Positions 54,083 to 62,495 of a DNA stretch of 64,000 nucleotides are shown piece by piece (position 1 is the first letter of the stretch; each line of letters begins with the position of its first letter). Below the pieces are notes generated by a model that worked only from the letters and a program-made list of their open reading frames with translations, made no database searches and was not told where the DNA came from. Origin of the DNA: Pseudomonadota bacterium (GTDB taxonomy: Bacteria; Pseudomonadota; Gammaproteobacteria; UBA1113); contig JAJYCX010000010.1 in the NCBI GenBank assembly GCA_021778015.1, forward strand, positions 1 to 64,000, given 5' to 3'. The translations under genes were made by a program, and so were the position numbers.

Positions 54083-54561
54083 CGTCATTGCTGTAAAGGT
54101 TAAACAATTCATTGACAAGTTTCAGCAAACTTTTCGAGTGGTGCACCTCTGGTAAGTTACGATAGCGTAGAGCTACCCGGCCGTCATTGCGAACCAGCGA
54201 GTAATTGAACCATAATAGTCTCGCTATATGATGGTATTCACAAAATGATAAAGTTGTGCGAAACTAGACGAGCGCAGTGTGGCAATCCATCGTTTGAACA
54301 ATGAAAATGAATGCTATGTACAGTGAAACTTATAGATCTCTGTGAAATGTATAAATTGGGTATTTTACTGGATTGCCACACTGCGCTCGTCTAGTTTCGT
54401 TGAATTCAATAATTCATTTATCATTGCCGTGCCTAGTTTCTATTATAGATTAGCTACTCGCTTGTTCGCAATGACGGCCGGGTAGAACTACGCTATAGAA
54501 ATCTACTCATAGATACAGAGAAAGCTATCAACGAATTACTTAACCTTTACAGCAATGACGG
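54083..54561. repeat. Triple-nested palindromic element, copy 2
   Basis: Three inverted repeats inside each other. Outermost 22-bp perfect arms at 54083-54104 and 54540-54561 (CCGTCATTGCTGTAAAGG...). Middle 42-bp arms at 54162-54203 and 54455-54496 with three mismatches. Innermost 31-bp perfect arms at 54259-54289 and 54369-54399. The part from about 54145 to 54539 is the second copy of the element at 16950-17322: its outer arms are in opposite orientation, its core in the same orientation. No coding capacity. It fills the gap between the metallo-hydrolase and fadE genes. Confidence 0.92.
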
Positions 54562-54596
54562 AACGGATAGATCTACGTTATCGAAATCTACTCATA

Positions 54597-57056
54597 TTAA
54601 CCCTGAACAGCTTCTTTACTCAAAACCAATTTATTCAACTCTTCCTGACTATAATCACTCACTGCAATAATTTCCTGCCTATAGATTTCACGTTGTTGTA
54701 ACAACTGCCCTTCTTCTATAGTGAATACATGCGCTTTTACGGCGGCATTAATTCTATCAGACCATTTTAAACCAGGATTATCTAAGCTCTTATTGTAGTG
54801 CAGCAATGTTTTCCACAACTCTTCTGTTTCTACAAAAAAGGGCAAGAGTTCATTGATTCTAGCAACAGGGTGTTTGTCGCTATCCCCTAAATAAGCCCCA
54901 TTTAGCACTCTAGATCGTATTGCAGAAGGCTTAGCCACGCCTTCTGCCAATTCTTTTTCTAACCTATCACTAGGAATAGGTGCTTGTCGCCCCAGCGGGA
55001 AAATGATGCAACGCAGTTTAACGCGTACATACCAAGGGGTATTGCTTAACAAAGCCATCATACTTTCTTGTATTTGGTAAAATAAATATTGAGTAGACCA
55101 AGTTAGCAAAGGTATTTCCTCTGCGATTGCGCCATCGTCCTGAAATTTTTTGATAACGGCGCTGGCACACACAAGATAATTTAAGATATCTGCCATGCGT
55201 CCCGATAAAAATTCTTTACGTTTTAAACCGCTGCCATAAACGATTGCCAAACTATCTACCAATAACGCAAAAGCAGCACTGTAATGGGATAGATTGCGTA
55301 ATGGTGTATCCAACACGGCCTCTTGATTTTCAATTTCTAACATTCGTCCCTTTGAAAATCCCCCCCACAAGCTAGTGCTCGTTACTCGTAGTAAATGTTT
55401 CACATGGGCTAATAATGTAGTATCGAATTGCGCTACAATGGCTGGAGTACTTTTTTCACTGGCCAATTCCATTTCTTTAAATAAATAAGGATGCGAGCGG
55501 AATAAGCCTTGACCAAAGATCACCAAAGAACGGGTTAAAATACTCGCGCCTTCTACCGTAATGCCAATCGGAGCGCTAGAATAATACGTTGTAATGGGAT
55601 TGGTAGGTCCTATGCATAAGCCCTTGCCGCCTAAAATATCCATGGCATTTAATATCGCTGTGCGTGCCATTTCAGAAACTTGATATTTGACTATAGCTGA
55701 AATCACCGCTGGTTTTTCGCCCTGTTCAATCAGGCTCGTTGCAAACTCTTCGACTGCATCTGCAATATAAGTTAAGCCACACATATTTGCCAAAGCAGCT
55801 TGTACGCCTTCAAAATCAACCAGCGAATGTTTAAACTGCTGGCGTATGGTAGCATAAGCACCGCCATAAGCTAGGCAAGCTTTTGAGCCGCCTATACTCA
55901 GCGAAGGAATGGAAATGGCTCGACCTACGGACAAACACTCCACCAACATTTTCCAACCCTGGCCTATTTGTGCGGGACCGCCAATGATGGCATCTAAAGG
56001 TAAAAACACATCCTGACCTTGTGTAGGACCGTTTTGAAACAGTACATTATTCGTCAAATGCCTACGCCCTATGACCACCCCTGGAGTTTGTCTAGGGATC
56101 AAGGCGCAAGTTATTCCTAAGTTTTCTATTTCACCTAGAAGGTGATCCGGATCATACAGTTTAAAAGCAAGGCCTATAATAGTGGCGATGGGCGCGAGTG
56201 TGATATAGCGTTTATTCCAAGTCAAACGCATACCCAATACTTTTTTGCCATCGATCATCTCTTCACAAACGATGCCTTTATCGATAATACTGGTAGCATC
56301 TGACCCCGCTACAGGACTGGTGAGTGCGAAACAAGGAATTTCTATTCCTTGTGCTAAACGAGGCAAATAATAATCTTTTTGTTTTGTAGTCCCATAGTGT
56401 AATAGCAATTCAGCAGGGCCTAATGAATTGGGTACACTCACGCTAACGGCGGCAGCCGGTGATACGCTTGCCAGTTTAACAATAACACGGCTGTGCGCAT
56501 AAGCAGAAAATTCTTTCCCACCATAATGTTTGGGAATGATAAGCCCTAAAAATCCATTTTCTTTAATAAACTGCCACACCACAAAGGGCATATCGCCGTC
56601 TTTAAATTGTATATTCCATGCATTTAATTGCGCGCACAATTCTTCAACTGGGCCATTGAGAAAGGCTTCTTCTTCTGCACTCAGCGTTGCTTTAGGATAA
56701 TTTAATAACAAATTTGCATTAGGATTTCCGGAAAATAATTCCCCATCCCAAGAAACGCTTCCTGCGGCCATGGCGGCACGCTCGGTGGCCGATAATTTAG
56801 GTGTTTTCTTACGGTACAATGTTAACATCGGCCTTGTGAGCAATAAACGGCGCAACGGTGTGACCAAAAAAATGGCGCACACGCCTGCATAAATGAGCAC
56901 TGTTATGCTCGCAGTAACCAAACTGGTGTGTAACAAAGCGAGCAATAGTATTAGAAAAGCAAAAACGGCAACAGCATACACAGCTTTGCTGGCATTATAA
57001 AAGCCCAATAAGCTGTTATTTATCAGCAAGGCGATGCACAATAAAATAATGTACAT
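54597..57056 (-). CDS. FadE-type acyl-CoA dehydrogenase (second of tandem pair)
   Basis: 819 aa, the size of E. coli FadE (814). N-terminal two to three membrane helices (LCIALLINNSLLGFY, AVFAFLILLLALLHTSLV), then the linker PKLSATERAAMAAGSVSWDGELFSGNPN seen in FadE. The acyl-CoA dehydrogenase core includes PNSLGPAELLLHYGTTKQKDYYLPRLAQGIEIPCFALTSPVAGSDATS, GRAISIPSLSIGGSK and GGKGLCIGPTNP. The C-terminal extension (DUF1974-like) has PLLTWSTQYLFYQIQ. First oxidation step of fatty-acid beta-oxidation, FAD-dependent, at the inner membrane. It follows its paralogue by 11 bp in one operon. Confidence 0.93.
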   Translation of the reverse strand: MYIILLCIALLINNSLLGFYNASKAVYAVAVFAFLILLLALLHTSLVTASITVLIYAGVCAIFLVTPLRRLLLTRPMLTLYRKKTPKLSATERAAMAAGSVSWDGELFSGNPNANLLLNYPKATLSAEEEAFLNGPVEELCAQLNAWNIQFKDGDMPFVVWQFIKENGFLGLIIPKHYGGKEFSAYAHSRVIVKLASVSPAAAVSVSVPNSLGPAELLLHYGTTKQKDYYLPRLAQGIEIPCFALTSPVAGSDATSIIDKGIVCEEMIDGKKVLGMRLTWNKRYITLAPIATIIGLAFKLYDPDHLLGEIENLGITCALIPRQTPGVVIGRRHLTNNVLFQNGPTQGQDVFLPLDAIIGGPAQIGQGWKMLVECLSVGRAISIPSLSIGGSKACLAYGGAYATIRQQFKHSLVDFEGVQAALANMCGLTYIADAVEEFATSLIEQGEKPAVISAIVKYQVSEMARTAILNAMDILGGKGLCIGPTNPITTYYSSAPIGITVEGASILTRSLVIFGQGLFRSHPYLFKEMELASEKSTPAIVAQFDTTLLAHVKHLLRVTSTSLWGGFSKGRMLEIENQEAVLDTPLRNLSHYSAAFALLVDSLAIVYGSGLKRKEFLSGRMADILNYLVCASAVIKKFQDDGAIAEEIPLLTWSTQYLFYQIQESMMALLSNTPWYVRVKLRCIIFPLGRQAPIPSDRLEKELAEGVAKPSAIRSRVLNGAYLGDSDKHPVARINELLPFFVETEELWKTLLHYNKSLDNPGLKWSDRINAAVKAHVFTIEEGQLLQQREIYRQEIIAVSDYSQEELNKLVLSKEAVQG

Positions 57057-57067
57057 AATCAGTTCCC

Positions 57068-59431
57068 CTAAACCCGTAGAAACGCATGTGCTGGAAAATC
57101 ATCTACTGCGATGATATCGGCGATGGCTTGTTCTAAAGCCTTTAAACGTAGTTTTTCCATTTCTGTAATGGTGCCTTCTTTAGCGTGTTGGTATAAGGGC
57201 TCACACAGCAACGCTTCATGATGCGTGTGAATTAATTTGGCAAGGAGGCTATTGGCATTTGCATCCATATAGACTTTCTCTCCTATTTCCGTGGTCAACG
57301 CATTATTCATCAACAAGGCTTCAGCAATGGCTTTTTTCTGTTTGTCTTTGATGCCACTTCGTTTTCGTCCCCAAGGGAAACACATCATAGATAAGCCTTT
57401 TGCCAAATGACGCTTAGGCAGTTGACTAATGAGGTCTGCCGCAGCCTTATCTATGGCATATAAATTCTCACTCAGACTGGCGGCAGTCAGTGTTTTTGCC
57501 ATGGCAGGAGTCCATGCCAGATCTGATTTTTCTTGGGCGTATTTTAGAGTGCTGCTGGCAGCATACAAATGTATAAAATTATCGGCCATGCGTGCCGATA
57601 CGCGTTCAGCAAATTTTAATTTTCCACCATACACTAAAAAACAAATTTCAGTTAAAAAAGCAAAGCGGGCGCTTCTTAGCGTTATTTTTTGTATGGCTCG
57701 CCAGTCATGATGGTTTTGCGGCCAAATAAGCCAACCACCGGTTAAGCTTTGCCATAGGACCCGCGGCCATAAACTGATAAAATGCATCATGTGTCCCCAA
57801 ATGGCTTTATCGAAATCGACTAAGCCTTGTTTGGTTTCGCGGTGATTGAGCGCTGCTAAGCATGCACTTACATAGCGATGACAGCGTATAGCGCCTTGCC
57901 CGAATATGATCATATTGCGCGTTAAGATATTTGCCCCTTCTACCGTAATGGCTATAGGGGTTAGTTGATAGCTATCGGATAGATAATTACGCGGACCCAT
58001 GCAAATACCTTTACCACCCTGCACATCCATGGCGGCGTGCGTAATCTGGCGCGCTGCTTCTGTAGCATAATATTTTACGATAGCAGACAATACACTGGGC
58101 TTTTCGCCTTGGTCTACTGTACTTAAGGTTAAACGAGTCATATGCTCTATTTGATATGATGCTATAGCCATGGAGGCAATTTTTTCTTGTATGCCCTCAA
58201 AGCTGCCTATAGGAACCTTAAATTGTTTGCGTATGTAGGCATAGGCACTGGTGATCAAGGTAGCGGCATAACAGCCACCTAAAGAAACACCCGGTAAAGC
58301 CATGGCACGCCCTGCCGATAAGCATTCGGTTAACATACGCCAACCCTGCCCTTTTTGCTCAACGCCACCGATAATCCAATCCAGTGGAATAAAAACATCT
58401 TTGCCCGAAGTCGGGCCATTGATGAAAAAGCCATTGCCTATAAAATGGCGACGGCCAGTCACGACTCCAGGATGCGCTGTAGGGATTAGTACCGAAGTGA
58501 TGCCTATATAAGGTATGTCGCCTAATAAGCCATCCGGATCGTATAATTTGAACGCCAAGCCTAATAAGGTCGCTTTAGGCGCTAAGGTAATATAGCGTTT
58601 ATTCCACGTAATTTTAATACCAATAACTGTTTTTCCTTGCCATTCTCCTTTGCTAACAATGCCATAATCTGGCATGGCGCTGGCATCCGACCCGGCTTCT
58701 GGGCTGGTTAAGGCAAAGCAAGGCACCTCAATGCCTTTGGCTAAACGTGGTAAATAATATTTTTTTTGTTCTTCAGTACCGTAATTCGCTAATAATTCAG
58801 CTGGACCTAGAGAATTAGGTACAGAAACCATGGCCGCTAAGACGCTGCTACAAGAAGCAATTTTAGCTAAAATTACCGCTATAGCCGTTTTAGAAAATGC
58901 TAAGCCCCCATATTCTTTGGCAATGTGTAAGCCAAAAAATCCTTGCTCTTTCAGCGTATCCCAAATTTCGGCGGGAATATCATTTTCTGTGGCTAAGAAA
59001 CGATACGGCGCCATTTGCGCACATAAATTTTCTACAGGTCCTTGTAAAAACGAGCGCTCTTCGGCGGATAAAACGGTTAATTTTTGCTGCCATAGTTTTG
59101 GCCAATTGGGATTGCCGCTAAAGAGCTCTCCATCCCAGCCCACGGTTCCTGCTGCCAAGGCTTCGGCTTCCGTAGCTGATAATTTGGGTTGTGTCTTTTG
59201 ATAAATTCGAAATAATAACGGCGTTAAGGTACAGCGGCGTAAGGGTCTGCACTGAAATAACAGCAGCCATATCGCCAAAATACTCCATGCGATGATGATA
59301 ATGGGGACACTAGCAACAGAAAAGCTCACGATTAAGCAGCCTATAAGACCGTAAATAGAATAATAAATAGCAGGTCGCTGGTGATAAGATAAAATAAGTA
59401 AACCCGCGATGTATAAAGTTATCCCTAGCAT
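57068..59431 (-). CDS. FadE-type acyl-CoA dehydrogenase (first of tandem pair)
   Basis: 787 aa, same architecture as the downstream paralogue: N-terminal membrane helices (ITLYIAGLLILSYH, VASVPIIIIAWSILAIWLLLF), PKLSATEAEALAAGTVGWDGELFSGNPNWP, then PNSLGPAELLANYGTEEQKKYYLPRLAKGIEVPCFALTSPEAGSDAS, and GGKGICMGPRNYLSDSYQLTP. The C-terminal DUF1974-like part is shorter. By eye over half the core residues match its neighbour, so this is an old gene duplication. The two may differ in chain-length preference. Own transcription start expected upstream; no promoter stood out. Confidence 0.93.
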   Translation of the reverse strand: MLGITLYIAGLLILSYHQRPAIYYSIYGLIGCLIVSFSVASVPIIIIAWSILAIWLLLFQCRPLRRCTLTPLLFRIYQKTQPKLSATEAEALAAGTVGWDGELFSGNPNWPKLWQQKLTVLSAEERSFLQGPVENLCAQMAPYRFLATENDIPAEIWDTLKEQGFFGLHIAKEYGGLAFSKTAIAVILAKIASCSSVLAAMVSVPNSLGPAELLANYGTEEQKKYYLPRLAKGIEVPCFALTSPEAGSDASAMPDYGIVSKGEWQGKTVIGIKITWNKRYITLAPKATLLGLAFKLYDPDGLLGDIPYIGITSVLIPTAHPGVVTGRRHFIGNGFFINGPTSGKDVFIPLDWIIGGVEQKGQGWRMLTECLSAGRAMALPGVSLGGCYAATLITSAYAYIRKQFKVPIGSFEGIQEKIASMAIASYQIEHMTRLTLSTVDQGEKPSVLSAIVKYYATEAARQITHAAMDVQGGKGICMGPRNYLSDSYQLTPIAITVEGANILTRNMIIFGQGAIRCHRYVSACLAALNHRETKQGLVDFDKAIWGHMMHFISLWPRVLWQSLTGGWLIWPQNHHDWRAIQKITLRSARFAFLTEICFLVYGGKLKFAERVSARMADNFIHLYAASSTLKYAQEKSDLAWTPAMAKTLTAASLSENLYAIDKAAADLISQLPKRHLAKGLSMMCFPWGRKRSGIKDKQKKAIAEALLMNNALTTEIGEKVYMDANANSLLAKLIHTHHEALLCEPLYQHAKEGTITEMEKLRLKALEQAIADIIAVDDFPAHAFLRV

Positions 59432-59569
59432 GAAGTTTGCGCCCTATTCAATAGTCTATAAGACAATGTAGCATTAAATAGCTAAAAAAGAAAATGCCAT
59501 ACTCTTCGCATTTTTTTCTTAGACTTGGTTGCCTACACCTATCCCCCATAGGTAGAGCTCCAGCACATT

Positions 59570-59599
59570 GTCATCCTCGACCGAAGGTCGGGGATCCAG
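59570..59599. repeat. Palindromic repeat family 2, partial copy D
   Basis: Only the arm GTCATCCTCGACCGAAGGTC plus GGGGATCCAG is present, identical to the arm at 7816. The other arm and lead are missing. It is followed by TTTCAAATCAAGTTTTCT, similar to the loop of the inverted repeat at 25810. The remaining gap 59432-59705 carries only this and the lipoprotein promoter. Confidence 0.75.
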
Positions 59600-59644
59600 T
59601 TTCAAATCAAGTTTTCTACTACGCCTTGAACCCGTCCAAATATA

Positions 59645-59673
59645 TTGCATTGTAAGATCCAAGGGCGTATAGT
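59645..59673 (+). promoter_or_regulatory. Sigma-70 promoter of the lipoprotein gene
   Basis: TTGCAT (59645-59650), 17-bp spacer, TATAGT (59668-59673); start codon at 59706 with AAAAGGATT as Shine-Dalgarno. Confidence 0.6.
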
Positions 59674-59705
59674 GTAGATCTATTAGTCTAAAAAGGATTT
59701 TCATA

Positions 59706-59969
59706 ATGGCTAGGTTATTTAGAACAGTTTTAATTTTAAGCGTTTTTCTGTTGACAGCGTGCGCCGAACAACCGGTAGAAAAAAAGCCTGCTGCTGCATC
59801 TAATACGGTGGCGAGTGCTGCTACACCTGCAGCTACGCCTAAACCGGCGTCTAGTAGTAATGTACGCCTTAGTGAAGAGACTGGGCTTTCAACAGGTAGT
59901 TCTTATTACGTACAAAATCGTGTGCTCGCTTCGGGTGGTGTAGTGAGCGGCGCTCTAATGGGCAGTTAA
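59706..59969 (+). CDS. Small lipoprotein
   Basis: 87 aa. Signal peptide II: LFRTVLILSVFLLTAC with lipobox LLTAC, Cys19. The mature part is Ala/Thr/Pro/Ser-rich (KKPAAASNTVASAATPAATPKPASSS), a flexible linker, ending in a Gly/Ser/Tyr stretch. Residue after the Cys is Ala, so outer-membrane sorting is expected. The stop is 3 bp before the chagasin-type inhibitor gene; the two are co-transcribed. No function known. Confidence 0.8.
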   Translation: MARLFRTVLILSVFLLTACAEQPVEKKPAAASNTVASAATPAATPKPASSSNVRLSEETGLSTGSSYYVQNRVLASGGVVSGALMGS

Positions 59970-59972
59970 TTT

Positions 59973-60425
59973 ATGTTGAAAATTTGGCGACTCAGTGTAT
60001 TGGCAGGATTATTTGTTATATATACCGCCATGGCGGCTGATGAAGAAACTCCTTTGCCCGCATCACAAATGGTAACCGCCGCTAGCGATCCTTATACTGA
60101 CACCACACGCGCCATTACCGTCAGCACAGATAATCCCGAATTTAGCATACGCTTAAAAAGCAATCCAACTACAGGTTATCGCTGGTATTTAAAAACATGG
60201 CCTAATACCTGGTTGCAAGTAATAGGACTCGATTATTCGGCGAACAATACTGCACTGATAGGCTCTGGCGGCGAAGAAGTATGGCATTTTAAAGTGCTAC
60301 CCCAAGCCTTTCAAGCACGCATGTTGATGTCGATTGAATTCGTTTCTATACAACCTTGGAATATGCAAAAAGTTGAATCTGGCACCAGCCAAACCTTTTA
60401 TGTGGTGACGGATGTGAAGGAATAA
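59973..60425 (+). CDS. Chagasin-type (I42) cysteine protease inhibitor
   Basis: 150 aa, exported: signal peptide LSVLAGLFVIYTAMA. The mature domain shows the three chagasin loops: NPTTGYRW (about 68-75), GSGGEEVWHFKV (about 97-108) and QPW (RPW variant). Family members block papain-like proteases by inserting these loops in the active site. In bacteria they are periplasmic or secreted and may guard against host or own proteases. Interesting next to two effector-like proteins in this window that carry cysteine-peptidase-like motifs, though not adjacent. Operon partner of the lipoprotein. Confidence 0.88.
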   Translation: MLKIWRLSVLAGLFVIYTAMAADEETPLPASQMVTAASDPYTDTTRAITVSTDNPEFSIRLKSNPTTGYRWYLKTWPNTWLQVIGLDYSANNTALIGSGGEEVWHFKVLPQAFQARMLMSIEFVSIQPWNMQKVESGTSQTFYVVTDVKE

Positions 60426-60451
60426 AAAAGCGGATAAATTTCCGAGTGTGA

Positions 60452-60484
60452 TTTTCCGAGCCGCAACCGTTAGGGCGCGGAAAG
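60452..60484. repeat. Repeat family 3 element (CCGAGCC type)
   Basis: TTTTCCGAGCCGCAACCGTT plus AGGGCGCGGAAAG, with TTTCCG/CGGAAA arms. Related to the fragment at 52391. It lies between the inhibitor gene and the next membrane-protein gene. Confidence 0.5.
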
Positions 60485-60524
60485 TAGCTACGCTCTTCTC
60501 TTTATTGTTAAACAGGCAAAAAAT

Positions 60525-60941
60525 ATGCTAACAAAATTAATAATAATGGATTGCTTCTTATGGGCAGGAATGATATTAGGCATTTCTTTTTTAGAAAGTT
60601 GGGTAAAATTTCGCGCACCTACTCTTGTAAAGCCGGTTGGCTTAGATGTAGGGCGTACTGTCTTTCGTTTTTTTCATGGTGCACAATGCGGTTTACTCTT
60701 AATCCTCATATTCCTCAGTATTTTCATAAACCTTGAGCCGATTCAGTGGGCAGCCATAGCCATTTTAACGGGTATTTTGATACTACAACTTTTTTGGTTA
60801 TTTCCAAAATTAAGCCAGCGCGTCGACGCAATTATAGCGGGCAATACACCTTCTAATTCTTATATCCATAGCTTATATGGAATATTTGAGGTGGTTAAAC
60901 TCTTAATTTTAATTATTTTCGGCTGGACACTCATTTCATAA
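60525..60941 (+). CDS. Unknown four-helix membrane protein
   Basis: 138 aa. Four hydrophobic segments: IIMDCFLWAGMILGISFLESW, AQCGLLLILIFLSIFIN, IQWAAIAILTGILILQLFWLF and IFEVVKLLILIIFGWTLIS. Layout resembles small DUF4149-like or LphB-type inner-membrane proteins, with ESWVKFRAPTLVKPVGLDVGR between helix 1 and 2. No catalytic motif. Possibly co-transcribed with the inhibitor, 100 bp upstream. Convergent with the NsrR-like gene. Confidence 0.7.
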   Translation: MLTKLIIMDCFLWAGMILGISFLESWVKFRAPTLVKPVGLDVGRTVFRFFHGAQCGLLLILIFLSIFINLEPIQWAAIAILTGILILQLFWLFPKLSQRVDAIIAGNTPSNSYIHSLYGIFEVVKLLILIIFGWTLIS

Positions 60942-60987
60942 AAGCCTAGAATAATAAATTTAAACTATTTGTTTAACACATAACGCA

Positions 60988-61380
60988 TTAATTTGGAGAG
61001 TTTCTTACTAAATCCGCTAAAGTATATTTATTTAAATTTTTATAGAATGCGCCCAAAGATTCTTTTAAAATAAATCTTAGAAAGCAATTCCCCTGTAAAC
61101 GACATTCTTCACAGTTTAATAATTCAGGTTTCGCTTCCAAGATAAGGATTATATCTCCGATTCTTAAACTGTCACTGGTTTCATTATAGGTTAACCCGCC
61201 ATTTCTTCCTCTGATAGAGCTGATCCATTTTAATTTCACTAATAAATTTAATGCTTTAACTAAATGATTTCGTGGAATAGAATAGTATTCCGATATTTCA
61301 TTTATAGTTATTATCCTATTATTCTGCTTAAGATAAATTAACGATTTTAAACATATATCAGAAAATGAACTCAATTTCAT
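60988..61380 (-). CDS. Rrf2-family regulator, NsrR-like
   Basis: 130 aa. Winged helix start MKLSSFSDICLKSLIYLKQ, RNHLVKALNLLVKLKWISSIRGRNGGLTY typical of Rrf2/NsrR. Asp8 and three Cys in CEECRLQGNC (90, 93, 99) could bind an iron-sulfur cluster; Asp8 is a cluster ligand in Streptomyces NsrR. It lies 7 bp after the reductase gene, downstream of hcp, the usual NsrR target. Repression of the operon in the absence of NO is inferred. The C-x2-C-x5-C spacing differs from E. coli NsrR (x4, x5). Confidence 0.85.
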   Translation of the reverse strand: MKLSSFSDICLKSLIYLKQNNRIITINEISEYYSIPRNHLVKALNLLVKLKWISSIRGRNGGLTYNETSDSLRIGDIILILEAKPELLNCEECRLQGNCFLRFILKESLGAFYKNLNKYTLADLVRNSPN

Positions 61381-61387
61381 GTTTAAC

Positions 61388-62374
61388 CTATGACGATAGC
61401 GTAAAACTATCTGAATAAAAATATTGTTTGTCTAATTCTAACATACTCGCGAGTTTAGACAAAGCTTCTATCATTGCTGGATTACCGCAAGCATAGACTT
61501 CATGCGCTGATAGATTAATAAAATTCTCTTTAATAAAGTCGGTAACAAATCCATTATAATAATTAGGTAATGGTGTTGAATCAAGGCACAATTGTATTGT
61601 TATGTTTAATTTTGATTGCCAAGTTAAAAGGATTTCGGGCAAATAAAAGTCTTCTACGCTAGCACCACCCCACACTAAAGTAATATGGCGATGATCATTG
61701 TCTTCTATCATTTTCTCTACAATAGCTTTTATCGGAGCAAATCCAGTACCAGTACAAACCAGAAGAACCTTACCTAAACAATTATGAAGCTTAAAACTGC
61801 CCATTGGCCCTTTAATACGGATAATTTGATTAGCGGCAAGTTTGTGCCAAACAATTTCAGAAAAGAATCCTTCAGCATGATATCGGATATGCAATTCAAT
61901 ACAACCATCTTTAATTTTGCCATTGGCGATTGAATAGCTCCTAGCTTTACCCTCATACATAATATCGATGTATTGTCCAGGCACATATTGAAATTCCTGA
62001 TTGCTTGGCAGCTTAAGTTTTATTATAGCAACCGTTCCTATTTTATGAATGCTTTCAATTTTTGTTGGTAACATTTTAATTGGAAAATTATTGCTAAACC
62101 CAGGCATATCAAGTGTGACATCCGTTTTAGGCATTGCTCTACATGCCAAAGTATAACCGTTCGCAATCATCTCAGCGGTCAGAGATGTCTTGCTATAAGG
62201 TTGCATTAATTCAACATCGCCATTGCTTATCTTGCAAAGGCATGATGAACATTCTCCATTTTTACAGCTGTGTGGCAAATTGATATTCGCAGCCAATGCT
62301 GCATTTAATATATTATTGTCTTCTTCTACAGAAAATTCCATATTAATTGGTGATATAACAACCTTATGTGCCAT
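61388..62374 (-). CDS. 2Fe-2S flavin reductase, probable Hcp electron donor
   Basis: 328 aa. N-terminal plant-type ferredoxin domain: Cys37, Cys42, Cys45 in SCKNGECSSCLCK and Cys78 in YTLACRAMP. Then an FNR-like FAD domain (PGQYIDIMYEGKARSYSIANG) and an NAD(P) domain (VCTGTGFAPIKAIVEKM). The domain order, ferredoxin first, is that of BenC/AscD-type reductases and the reverse of E. coli Hcr. Position between hcp and the NsrR-like gene implies NADH-dependent reduction of Hcp. The 121-bp gap to hcp contains a decayed repeat (GTCATCCCCGACTGCATCGG). Confidence 0.88.
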   Translation of the reverse strand: MAHKVVISPINMEFSVEEDNNILNAALAANINLPHSCKNGECSSCLCKISNGDVELMQPYSKTSLTAEMIANGYTLACRAMPKTDVTLDMPGFSNNFPIKMLPTKIESIHKIGTVAIIKLKLPSNQEFQYVPGQYIDIMYEGKARSYSIANGKIKDGCIELHIRYHAEGFFSEIVWHKLAANQIIRIKGPMGSFKLHNCLGKVLLVCTGTGFAPIKAIVEKMIEDNDHRHITLVWGGASVEDFYLPEILLTWQSKLNITIQLCLDSTPLPNYYNGFVTDFIKENFINLSAHEVYACGNPAMIEALSKLASMLELDKQYFYSDSFTLSS

Positions 62375-62495
62375 TTATTTCAACCCTCAACGTTGTCATC
62401 CCCGACTGCATCGGGAATGCGAGAATGTGCGTAGGTGCAGGCCACAAAGCCTGCACTAGATGGACAACCATAGGAGTTCCGCTACGCACACATTG

